From contig NC_035436.2 in assembly GCF_002127325.2 (NCBI RefSeq), positions 105,733,591 to 105,797,590 on the forward strand: DNA of 64,000 bases, given 5' to 3'. The notes under the pieces were generated by a model that searched no databases, had not been told where the DNA came from, and saw only the letters and a program-made list of their open reading frames with translations. Source of the DNA: Helianthus annuus (lineage: Eukaryota > Streptophyta > Magnoliopsida > Asterales > Asteraceae). Positions 48,966 through 58,190 of this stretch are shown here, piece after piece (positions within the stretch are counted from its first letter, which is position 1; the number at the start of each line of letters is the position of its first letter). The position numbers were made by a program, and so were the translations under genes.

Positions 48966-49017
48966 AACCCCTCATCTATGTTGCAAGTTTTGGAAACAAA
49001 ACCCTAAGGGTCTGAAC

Positions 49018-49025
49018 TATAAATG
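49018..49025 (+). promoter_or_regulatory. TATA box of Gypsy-E 5' LTR
   Basis: TATAAATG followed by GGGGGAAAAG. The 3' LTR copy is at 55454-55461. Confidence 0.6.
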
Positions 49026-49672
49026 GGGGAAAAGATATGACAGGGTTTCGTGAACCCTTTAGTCCGAATTTATTACCCTGGAGCGCTGTCAAATCTTTTG
49101 TTGTGTTGAGATGTCAAGTCGTGGTGAATTAAACATGACTGCTATCCTAATTACATACTAATTGTTCGGACTTTACAAGTGATGTGTGTGTAAGAGTTTA
49201 CTATACGATTGTGTATGTGATTTCATGCTACTGTTTATTCTGCTTGCTTGTAACTATATGATTCGATATATGCCTGTATGAAGTTGAATGCAACTGTATG
49301 ATCTTGCATACGTGAACATTCTATGTGATATCATCATGTACACAATAAACACACAGTACACGGTTGTTTGAATAACAAGACTCTGCAAACTCTAATTTGA
49401 TGCAAACACTTACCTCGTATCATGTGCAACACATCCTAGGTCGTGTGTTACGGACTTAGAGATTTATAAACCGTAGAAGCAATAACATACCGAGCAAACC
49501 AAGGTGAGTTCACACAGCCAAGGCATGGGGTTCCCAGGGTGGGAATGGGATTTGATTATTTACTGGTACTTATCGATACTGGAACGTAGCGATGTGATTT
49601 GATGAACTATGGTACATACTCCGCTGATTGAACTACGACTAGACTAGTAACACTTATTGAACTGATCTTCGC

Positions 49673-49862
49673 ACACCTGCCAAGGGTTGGCCGCGATATT
49701 ATGACTGACTTCGCACACCTGCCTTTGGAAGGCCGCGAACTGTAATTTACTAATCTTCGCACACCTGCCTGGTAGGCCGCGATACAAGTAAACCTAGTCT
49801 AGAATATACGGGATGACCATCCCCCCTAATATCTTCGCATACCTGCCTGGGAGGCCGCGATG
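49673..49862. repeat. Four hairpin-like CTTCGCACACCTGCC...GGCCGCGA repeats
   Basis: Each unit begins CTTCGCA(C/T)ACCTGCC and ends GGCCGCGA, so TCGC pairs with GCGA and GCC with GGC around a 2-9 base centre. Spacing is about 35-65 bp. Located downstream of the TATA box, hence probably in the transcribed R/U5 part. Second copy in the 3' LTR at 56103-56298. Confidence 0.82.
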
Positions 49863-50278
49863 GAAACTAATACGATACGTGACATAACGAACAAACATAC
49901 TACTACTCACGCTATACTATTACTGAACTGTTAACTGTGAACTCGCTCAACTAGTTGTTGACTCTCTGCTGCATGCCTTGCAGGACATTAGGTACATATG
50001 GAGCTTGCACAGGGAGGAGCAGGTCGTTGTGGTGCGTGGATCGTGGATGTTTTGATAAACTTACAACACTTGAACTATTTACATACATTGGATTCTCATT
50101 GTTACGCTTCCGCAACTTAAACTATGTTTTGTTGAAACATCAATCGTATTGAATGGTTTGTTTACATTTATTATACTTGACATTAATTACATGTTCGATA
50201 TGATTGGTGGCTTGATCCTGGTCAGTCACGCTCCCAAGCGGTGATACTCCGCAGGTGGATTTTGGGGGTGTGACAGAT

Positions 50279-50290
50279 TGGTATCAGAGC
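50279..50290 (+). promoter_or_regulatory. Primer-binding site of Gypsy-E (initiator Met-tRNA)
   Basis: TGGTATCAGAGC three bases after the LTR end; intact. Confidence 0.94.
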
Positions 50291-50588
50291 CATTGGTTAT
50301 AGAGAACTTGGTTTTAATATGGGGAAAACGTTTTTATTAAAACCAGACTATAACCAGAACAGTGCTCTCAACGATCCACAACGACGCTTCGCTCCACGTG
50401 CAAGACTCGACATCCTAGGTAATAAGGTTTATGTTTATTACCTGCTTGTTAGAACTGCATAGAACTTTGCTCGTAGTATGCTTACATTACTTTGCTCACT
50501 ACCTGTTATTGCTTGAGAACACCTACGTGCTTACACTTTTCTGTCATCGCCCTACTCGCGAACCACTCTCACTTACATTACTTTTACT
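50291..50588 (+). other. Gypsy-E untranslated leader
   Basis: The 298 bases to the gag ATG; no open frame. Contains a purine/pyrimidine mixed region with ATAACCAGAAC and AACGACGC segments; packaging signals of plant gypsy elements are expected in this place. Confidence 0.65.
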
Positions 50589-51815
50589 ATGAAGATCATG
50601 TCTGGAAGAATTAACATGACACAAGCCCAGCTAGAGGCTTTCGTTCAAGCTCAAGTTGCTGCGGCAGTTGCAGCAGCTCAAGCAGGTCAACACGCGCAGC
50701 AGCCTGTCTGCACTTTCAAGAACTTCATGGACTGTCGTCCAAATTCTTTCAGTGGCACCGAGGGGGCAGTGGGACTCCTCCATTGGTTTGAAAAGCTAGA
50801 GTCAGTATTCGAAATGTGCGAGTGCCCTGAGGCTCGCAAGGTCAAGTACGCCACTGGCACTTTGGAAGGAATCGCGTTGACTTGGTGGAACGCGCAAGTA
50901 CAGATCTTAGGGTTGGCAGCTGCTAACGCCACACCCTGGAACGATTTTAAGGAACTTATCAAGAGGGAATACTGCACTCGTGAAGATATTCACAAGCTGG
51001 AAGACGAGCTGTATAATTTGAAAATGGTTGGATCTGAGATTGAAGCGTATACTAAACGGTCAAACGAGCTGGCCGTGCTGTGTCCAACTATGGTAGACCC
51101 TCCGTACAAACGCATTGAGATGTATCTCAAGGGATTGGCGCCAGAGATCCAGAGCCATGTGACATCGGCCAATCTTGACAACATTCAGGCTATTCAGCGC
51201 CTCGCCCACCGTATTACAGATCAGGCAGTGGATCAGAACAAACTGCCAAAACGTGTCAAGGCTACCACTACTGCTGTCACCACTTCTGCTACTCCCAGTG
51301 ACAACAAGAGGAAATGGGAGGGGGATTCCAGCAAGGGATCGGTTTCTGTTCAGTCTCAGCAGCGCAAGACAAATGACTACCAGAATTCGAGTCAGCAATC
51401 ATCTGGTAGTCAGGGGCAGGGTGGATATCGGGGAATTCACCCACTGTGTAATAAGTGCAACAGACACCACAGTGGAAGATGTCGCAGGGAACAATGTCAA
51501 AGATGCCTCAAGATGGGTCATGAGGCTAAGGATTGTAGAAGCTCTCGGCCAGCAAATCAGAACCAGCAACTCCCACCGCCAGCTCCACAGAACCAGCAGC
51601 AGCAACCACAGCGTGGAAACCGGGGATGTTTCCAGTGTGGGGCAGAAGGTCATTACAAACGCGATTGTCCTCAGTTGAATCAGAATCAGAACCACAACAA
51701 TAACCAGGGCAACGTGAACAACAACAACAACGGGGGAAACAACAACAACAATGGCAACGAGGCAAGAGGTCGAGTTTTCATGTTAGGAGGAGGAGACGCA
51801 ATGAACGCTAATTGA
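50589..51815 (+). CDS. Gag polyprotein of Gypsy-E, 408 aa, intact
   Basis: Intact capsid/nucleocapsid protein. Two ATGs are in frame (50589 and 50598, MSGRIN); the second is closer to the usual gypsy gag start. An alanine-rich amphipathic N-terminus (QAQVAAAVAAAQAG) is followed by the capsid core with SGTEGAVGLL, LTWWNAQVQ (near residue 98) and KREYC. A serine/lysine-rich linker leads to a cysteine cluster CNKCNRHHSGRC, then CCHC knuckles CQRCLKMGHEAKDC (303-316) and CFQCGAEGHYKRDC (347-360), and an N/G-rich tail. It ends in TGA where protease would normally follow in the same frame. Codon structure is undisturbed while pol is destroyed, so the particle protein may still be made. Confidence 0.95.
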   Translation: MKIMSGRINMTQAQLEAFVQAQVAAAVAAAQAGQHAQQPVCTFKNFMDCRPNSFSGTEGAVGLLHWFEKLESVFEMCECPEARKVKYATGTLEGIALTWWNAQVQILGLAAANATPWNDFKELIKREYCTREDIHKLEDELYNLKMVGSEIEAYTKRSNELAVLCPTMVDPPYKRIEMYLKGLAPEIQSHVTSANLDNIQAIQRLAHRITDQAVDQNKLPKRVKATTTAVTTSATPSDNKRKWEGDSSKGSVSVQSQQRKTNDYQNSSQQSSGSQGQGGYRGIHPLCNKCNRHHSGRCRREQCQRCLKMGHEAKDCRSSRPANQNQQLPPPAPQNQQQQPQRGNRGCFQCGAEGHYKRDCPQLNQNQNHNNNQGNVNNNNNGGNNNNNGNEARGRVFMLGGGDAMNAN

Positions 51816-51955
51816 ACTTATAACTTATCTTGGGTTTTCATTATTATGTTTGCGCTACTCAAACAAAGTTTGGTTTGAACATTAATCGTGTTGGGTTTTA
51901 TGAATTATTTTACCGATTATATTTTATGTTTGGTATGATGGATGGTTTGATATTA
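51816..51955 (+). repeat. LTR-derived patch inside Gypsy-E, replacing protease and RT N-terminus
   Basis: These 140 bases align in order with the LTR end region at about 50064-50215: GGGTTTTCATTATTATG with GGATTCTCATTGTTACG, CAAACAAAGTTTGGTTTGAACATTAATCG with the corresponding AACATCAATCG stretch, and TATGATGGATGGTTTGAT with TATGATTGGTGGCTTGAT. It is diverged from Gypsy-E's own LTR, so it came from a related element. It reads into the RT fragment in frame (51830-52054). Confidence 0.75.
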
Positions 51956-53480
51956 TTGAGCGCACCTGCCGTATTTATGGACCTTACGAACAGGGTGTGC
52001 AAACCCTACCTGGACAAATTCGTCATTGTCTCCATCGACGACATTCTGATCTAATCCAAGAGTCAGGAGGAACACGAGCAGCACATACGTCTTATCTTGG
52101 AACTTTTCGAAAGGAGCAAATGTACGCAAGGTTTTCTAAATGCGAGCAGCACCTATTCTCTCACTGCCGGAGGGCACAGATGACTTCGTGGCTTATGATA
52201 ATACATCGATACAGGGTCTCGGTTGTGTATTGATACAACGGGATAAGGTTATTGCTTACGCTCGCGACAACTCAAGATTCATGAACGGAACTACACGACG
52301 CACGATTTAGAGCTGGGAGCTGTTGTTTTCGCGCTTAAGATATGGCGACACTACCTGTACGGTACCAGGTGCACGATTTACACCGATCACAGGAGTCTCG
52401 AGCATATCCTTAAGCAAAAGGATTTGAACATGCGCCAACGACGATGGATCGAACTGCTTAACGATTACGAATGCGCCATCAAGTATCATCCAGGCAAGGT
52501 CAATGTTGTGACTGACGCCCTCGGTCGGAAAGACACCCTACCTAAGCGCGTGCGAGCGCTACAGCTTACTACTCAGTCCAGTCTTCCTGCACGGATACGA
52601 AATGCTCAGGTAGAAGCATTGAAACCAGAAAACGTCAAGGCTGAAGCCTTACGCGGGACGAGGCAACGGTTAGAACAAAAGGAAGACGGCGCCTACTATG
52701 TAACAGGACGTATTGGGTCCTACTCTATGGCGATCTACGAACTTGTGATGGATGAAGCACACAAGTCTCGTTACTCGGTACATCCAGGGTCGGATCAAAT
52801 GTACCACGATATCAGAACAACGTATTGGTGGCCAAACATGGAAGCTCTTATCGCAACTTACGTCGGCAAGTGTTTGACATGTGCAAGGGTTAAAATCGAG
52901 TATCAGAAACCATCAGGCCTGCTCCAGCAACCGGAAATACCTCAATGGAAATGGGAGCAAATTTCCATGGATTTTGTTACTGGCCTTCCTAGATCCCAGC
53001 GCGGGAATGACACTATCTGGGTGATCGTTGATCGACTCACAAAGTCTGCTCACTTCTTGGCAATCAAAGAAACGGATAAGTTTTCTACCTTAGCAGACAT
53101 CTACTTGAAAGAAGTTGTTTCGAGGCACGGAGTGCCAACCTCTATCATTTCGGATCGGGACGCACGATTCACGTCAGATCTATGGCAAGCGATGCACAAA
53201 GCGTTTGGCTCTCGTTTAGACATGAGCACAGCATATCATCCTCAGACGGATGGGCAGTCTGAGCGCACAATACAAACTCTTGAAGACATGCTTCGGGCAT
53301 GTGTTATTGATTTCGGCAATGGCTGGGGAAAAGCATCTTCCTTTGGTGGAGTTTTCTTACAATAATAGTTATCACACCAGCCTACGAGCCGCTCCTTTCG
53401 AGGCATTGTACGGACGTAAATGCCGGTCACCTCTCGGTTGGGTAGAGGTGGGGGATAGTTAGATTACAGGCCCAGAAATG
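51956..53480 (+). pseudogene. Truncated RT, RNase H and integrase of Gypsy-E
   Basis: RT starts abruptly at APAVFMDL; the catalytic box reads SIDDILI and is followed by a stop. A second deletion joins FSKCE to the PILSLPEG region near 52145. A frameshift lies near 52268 in the YASRQL position. RNase H resumes ([20 protein letters not shown]). From 52424 to 53365 integrase is open: zinc domain [15 protein letters not shown] and [22 protein letters not shown] and SERTIQTLE, so D, D and E are intact. A one-base insertion in a G run near 53325 ends it, and a TAG follows near 53460. No protease or full RT is possible. Confidence 0.92.
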
Positions 53481-54040
53481 GTAGTTGACGCTACTGAACG
53501 AATTGCACAGATACGACAACACATGACGGCAGCACGCGACCGTCAGAAAGCCTACGCGGATAAGCGTAAGAAGCCACTGGAATTTCAGGTCGGGGACCGG
53601 GTTTTATTAAAAGTCTCACCCTGGAAGGGTGTGGTTCGTTTAGGTAAACGAGGCAAACTCAATCCACGGTATGTTGGACCGTTCGAAATCACTGAAAGAA
53701 TAGGCCCAGTAGCCTACAGACTGAACCTAACAGCTGAACTCGGTGCAGTTCACAATGTATTTCACGTGTCAAATCTGAAGAAGTGCCTGTCAGATGAGAC
53801 CCTCATAGTTCCTTTTAAGGAACTCACTATCGACGAGCGGTTGCAGTTCGTCGAGGAACCAGTCGAAATCACGGACCGGGATGTAAGGTCCTCAAACACA
53901 AGAGAATCCCTCTTGTTCGAGTTCGTTGGAACTCCCGACGTGGCCCAGAGTACACCTGGGAACGCGAAGACCAGATGACAGAAAAGTACCCCCAATTATT
54001 CGAAACCAATGCATCCACTACTGAGGCTGAAGCTACTACT
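53478..54040 (+). pseudogene. Integrase C-terminus and chromodomain of Gypsy-E
   Basis: The frame 53478-53978 encodes [33 protein letters not shown] and [11 protein letters not shown], the integrase C-terminal region. Near 53890 the frame shifts, because the chromodomain strings VRVRWNS, EYTWERED and KYPQLF lie in another frame (about 53895-54000). The end runs into the region before the polypurine tract. Confidence 0.85.
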
Positions 54041-54183
54041 ACTGAATTTCGGGACGAAATTCCAAATCAACGGGGGGATGATGTGACACCCCAGGAAAAA
54101 CTAGTGAACGATGTAACTTACTTAGCTTCCTCAGTGAGTGCGTATCAAATTTCGGGACGAAATTTCTTTTAAGTTGGGGATAA
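54041..54183 (+). promoter_or_regulatory. Two successive palindrome/polypurine junctions at the Gypsy-E 3' end
   Basis: First GAATTTCGGGACGAAATTCC (54042-54061) leads to ACGGGGGGATGA and then TGTGACACCCC (54082), which looks like a PPT-LTR junction of another element. About 60 bases on, AAATTTCGGGACGAAATTTC (54147-54166) leads to AAGTTGGGGATAA (54171-54183) and the true LTR at 54184. The double junction suggests copy-choice between two elements. Confidence 0.8.
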
Positions 54184-56711
54184 TGTGACAACTCGAATTT
54201 CCAAGATTTCTATTTCGCAGTTATTGCACGTTCAAGTATTGTTTAGCTGTTTAATTGCACAATTGATTACTATAGAATTGTATACGTTTTGGTATAATGA
54301 AGTGTATTGTGTGATTGTGCATGTCTAAGTGTTAATTATGATAAACTTGTCAAATGTGTAAACTTGGTGGTGAAACTGTGTAATTAATTGGAATAGTGCA
54401 CTATTGTAAAATATAATACTTGAGGATGTAGAGGACAATTAGTGGAATCCTAGTAATACTTAACCCTAAACTCTTTTACTAATCATTCCCTAATCATTCA
54501 CAAAAACCAAAGCACGTACATCCACTTTCTCTAGCAATCATCATCACCAAATCATTGGCACAAGATAATCATCACACTTGATTCCACATTTCTCTAGGAT
54601 CATCACAAGGTAATTGATTATTGTTTGTTGATTCCTGATTCTATCAAATGATTATTGTTCATAAATTTCTTGATTTTGTATTCATGGAAAACCCTAGTAT
54701 GATTATATGTGATATTCTGTGATTTGATCTTGAAAAGTTGAGATTATGACATGATTAGATACATGCTGGATAGGTTACCATTGTGGTAATTGTTGTTGAT
54801 GATTAGCAATTGAGGATTCGTTATGTTCTGCCGTCATTGTGTATGAAGTAGGGTTTTTAGAATGATGAAACATGAAAACGTAACTGCTCAAATGATTTGT
54901 GCGACTAACTGTTGATTGTTATGATTACTCGCTTGTCTGAGGATGTTAGATCCGAGTTTAATATGATGCAACATGTCTGAGTTTAATATCATGTTCATGT
55001 CCGAGTTTAAAGAATGGTCCGAGTTACTTAATGAACTTTGATGTCCGAGTTTCATTGAAATGATGTTGCTTGTCTGAGTTTGTTTAGCACAACCATGGGT
55101 CCGAATTTAATCTCCTTTCTCTTGTCCGAGTTTAATGCAAGGAAACCCCCCCCCCCAACCTTCTACCCGACCTTGTTAACATATCAATGGGACCGAGTTT
55201 AATGACTTATCTTTTAGACCGAGTTTAATGGATTGACTATTGTCCGAGTATAATGGGTTCACAAGGTCCGAGTTTAATGTGCCCACCTTGGTCCGAGTTT
55301 AAATAATTAATAATGGTCCGAGTTTATGGATGAATATTGGACCGAGTTTATAAACCCTCTCTTGTCCGAGTTTCAACCTTACATCCCTCTATCCGACTTT
55401 AAACCCCTCATCTATGTTGCAAGTTTTGGAAACAAAACCCTAAGGGTCTGAACTATAAATGGGGGAAAAGATATGACAGGGTTTCGTGAACCCTTTAGTC
55501 CGAATTTATTACCCTGGAGCGCTGTCAAATCTTTTGTTGTGTTGAGATGTCAAGTCGTGGTGAATTAAACATGACTGCTATCCTAATTACATACTAATTG
55601 TTCGGACTTTACAAGTGATGTGTGTGTAAGAGTTTACTATACGATTGTGTATGTGATTTCATGCTACTGTTTATTCTGCTTGCTTGTAACTATATGATTC
55701 GATATATGCCTGTATGAAGTTGAATGCAACTGTATGATCTTGCATACGTGAACATTCTATGTGATATCATCATGTACACAATAAACACACAGTACACGGT
55801 TGTTTGAATAACAAGACTCTGCAAACTCTAATTTGATGCAAACACTTACCTCGTATCATGTGCAACACATCCTAGGTCGTGTGTTACGGACTTAGAGATT
55901 TATAAACCGTAGAAGCAATAACATACCGAGCAAACCAAGGTGAGTTCACACAGCCAAGGCATGGGGTTCCCAGGGTGGGAATGGGATTTGATTATTTACT
56001 GGTACTTATCGATACTGGAACGTAGCGATGTGATTTGATGAACTATGGTACATACTCCGCTGATTGAACTACGACTAGACTAGTAACACTTATTGAACTG
56101 ATCTTCGCACACCTGCCAAGGGTTGGCCGCGATATTATGACTGACTTCGCACACCTGCCTTTGGAAGGCCGCGAACTGTAATTTACTAATCTTCGCACAC
56201 CTGCCTGGTAGGCCGCGATACAAGTAAACCTAGTCTAGAATATACGGGATGACCATCCCCCCTAATATCTTCGCATACCTGCCTGGGAGGCCGCGATGGA
56301 AACTAATACGATACGTGACATAACGAACAAACATACTACTACTCACGCTATACTATTACTGAACTGTTAACTGTGAACTCGCTCAACTAGTTGTTGACTC
56401 TCTGCTGCATGCCTTGCAGGACATTAGGTACATATGGAGCTTGCACAGGGAGGAGCAGGTCGTTGTGGTGCGTGGATCGTGGATGTTTTGATAAACTTAC
56501 AACACTTGAACTATTTACATACATTGGATTCTCATTGTTACGCTTCCGCAACTTAAACTATGTTTTGTTGAAACATCAATCGTATTGAATGGTTTGTTTA
56601 CATTTATTATACTTGACATTAATTACATGTTCGATATGATTGGTGGCTTGATCCTGGTCAGTCACGCTCCCAAGCGGTGATACTCCGCAGGTGGATTTTG
56701 GGGGTGTGACA
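54184..56711 (+). repeat. Gypsy-E 3' LTR (2528 bp)
   Basis: Almost identical to 47750-50275, including motif array (54950-55405), TATA box (55454-55461), hairpin repeats (56103-56298) and terminal TGTGACA. Differs mainly by a longer C run near 55147 and two base changes near 54537-54552. Confidence 0.95.
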
Positions 56712-56716
56712 TGGAA
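56712..56716. repeat. Target site duplication of Gypsy-E, right copy (TGGAA)
   Basis: Right-hand partner of 47745-47749. Confidence 0.93.
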
Positions 56717-57549
56717 GCTATGTTGGATTTGCCAGGAATCAAGGTGGAGGGATCGTTGGTCAAGGAACGCTGTCAAATGGAGTAATTTCGTTAGACAAAG
56801 TGAACTACATAGTGGAGTTAACAAACAATTTACTCAGTATTTCACAAATCTGTGATAAAGAGTTTAGTGTACACTTTACTAAAACTGAATGTGTTGTGTT
56901 GAAACCAGGGTTTAAAATCCCTGATGCGATGGTGCTGTTGCGCGCTCCGCGGGAGAATGATCTTTATATACTTGATATGAGCGTCGCAACGCCAACATCC
57001 CATCAGAAACAGTGTTTTGTGTCAAAAACTAAAGCGACAGAAAAAGATTCGATTATGTGGCATCGAAAGATGGGCCACATTCATGTTCGCAAAATGAACT
57101 TTTTAGTACATAATGATTTAGTTGATGGTGTAAATCTGAAGAATTTTCACTTGAATGATGATTGTATAGCGTGCAAGAAAGGAAAGCAGACTCGAAAGTC
57201 ACATCCTCTGAAGATCATGAACACAATCAGGTTACCTCTTAAGAGATTGCACATGGATCTCTTCGGGCCTGTCAACGTAAAGAGCATCAGCGGAGACTTA
57301 TATTGATTGGTGGTGACTGATGACTTTACGAGATTTTCTTGGGTAGTGTGCTTGGAAAGAAAAGATCAAACTTCTGAGTCATTGATGGTGCTTTTCAAGA
57401 AGAGGGAAACGGTGTATAAACTGCCAATCCGGAGGATTCGGAGCGACAACGGAACGGAGTTTAAAAACAACAAGATGTACGAGTTCTACAATGAGAAAGG
57501 AATTCTTCATAAATTCAGTGCGCCGTACACTCCACAGCAAATGGCATAG
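56717..57549 (+). pseudogene. Copia-F protease end, GAG-pre-integrase and integrase core
   Basis: The protease C-terminus (GGGIVGQGTL, NNLLSISQICD) runs into the GAG-pre-integrase zinc region WHRKMGHIHVRKM and CIACKKGKQTR. The core has LHMDLFGPV with its catalytic Asp near 57260 and RSDNGTEFKN with the second Asp near 57445. TGA at 57304-57306 replaces a Cys or similar codon in DLY*LVVTDDF. TAG at 57547-57549 follows a one-base loss at about 57541 in the PQQNG-type motif. The catalytic Glu (NERIG) is in the shifted frame at about 57555. Confidence 0.92.
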
Positions 57550-58190
57550 CTGAACGAAAGAATCGGACCCTGATTGAGACAGCCCATACGATGTTAGCCG
57601 ATTCCAAGCTACCAATCTTTTTCTGGAGTGAAGCTGTATCAGCAGCCTGTTACACATTGAATAGAGTTCTCACTGTCAAGAAGTATAAGAAGACTTGCAT
57701 TGAGCTGCTGCACCGTTATAAGCCGAATCTTGAATTCTTGGAGCCATTTGGGTCTCCTTGCACTTTTATTGATGAAAACGGCAAATTTGGCGCTAAATCT
57801 AATGAGGGTTTCTTTGTAGGTTACGCTAGCCCGCTAAAGAGGGTGTTTATACCAAGCCTGGGGAAGGTGATTCAAGTCCAGCACGTGGATTATCAGAAGC
57901 AGACTCCGTCACCACAACTTCTCGGACAAAGATTCCTATTCGACTACGATAAACTCTGGGAGTCGTTTCATTTGTCGGCATAGCCAAGTGATGAGGAACT
58001 TGCTCTTATGTACCTGTATCAGCAAAATATGCTACAGGAGCAAATGTCTAATCCGCCAACAGTTCCTCTACCCACCGGGGGTACTCACGACAATGAAGCC
58101 GGACCAAGTAGAACAGCTCACGAACCACCAGAGGAACCAGCTCCATCTTTTGACGAATCTGACGACTCAGAAGCGGAATCCAACAGAAGC
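57550..58190 (+). pseudogene. Copia-F integrase C-terminus and linker
   Basis: Frame 57591-57982 continues with MLADSKLPIFFWSEAV, AACYTLNRVLT, FGSPCTFID and NEGFFVGYAS, the conserved copia integrase C-terminus, and a TAG at 57980-57982 (LSA*PSDEE). The linker continues in the same frame to about 58190 (acidic, FDESDDSEAES), where one base change shifts reading to the RT frame. Confidence 0.88.

Larger units (their letters stand above)
47750..50275 (+). repeat. Gypsy-E 5' LTR (2526 bp)
   Basis: TGTGACAACTCG to TTTTGGGGGTGTGACA. Contains an array of GTCCGAGTTTAAT motifs (48508-48965), TATA box 49018-49025, and four TTCGCACACCTGCC...GGCCGCGA repeats (49673-49862). The small open frame at 49955-50152 is repeated in the 3' LTR and is not a recognised protein. 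Confidence 0.95.
47750..56711 (+). mobile_element. Gypsy-E, young internally deleted chimeric gypsy element
   Basis: An 8.96-kb element with LTRs 47750-50275 and 54184-56711, primer site 50279-50290, intact gag 50589-51815, a truncated pol and TGGAA duplications. The two LTRs (2526 and 2528 bp) differ by only about three changes that I can see: C-run length near 48712/55147, A/T near 48103, and CAATTC against CAAATC near 48115. The insertion is therefore recent. Protease and most of RT are missing, so enzymes must have come from another element. The integrase/chromodomain part places it in the same chromovirus group as A, C and D. Confidence 0.94.

Noticed and set aside
49955..50152. 65-codon cysteine-rich frame, repeated at 56391-56588
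   Set aside because: In both LTRs of Gypsy-E, with no similarity that I recognise and a related diverged patch (51816) lacking it.
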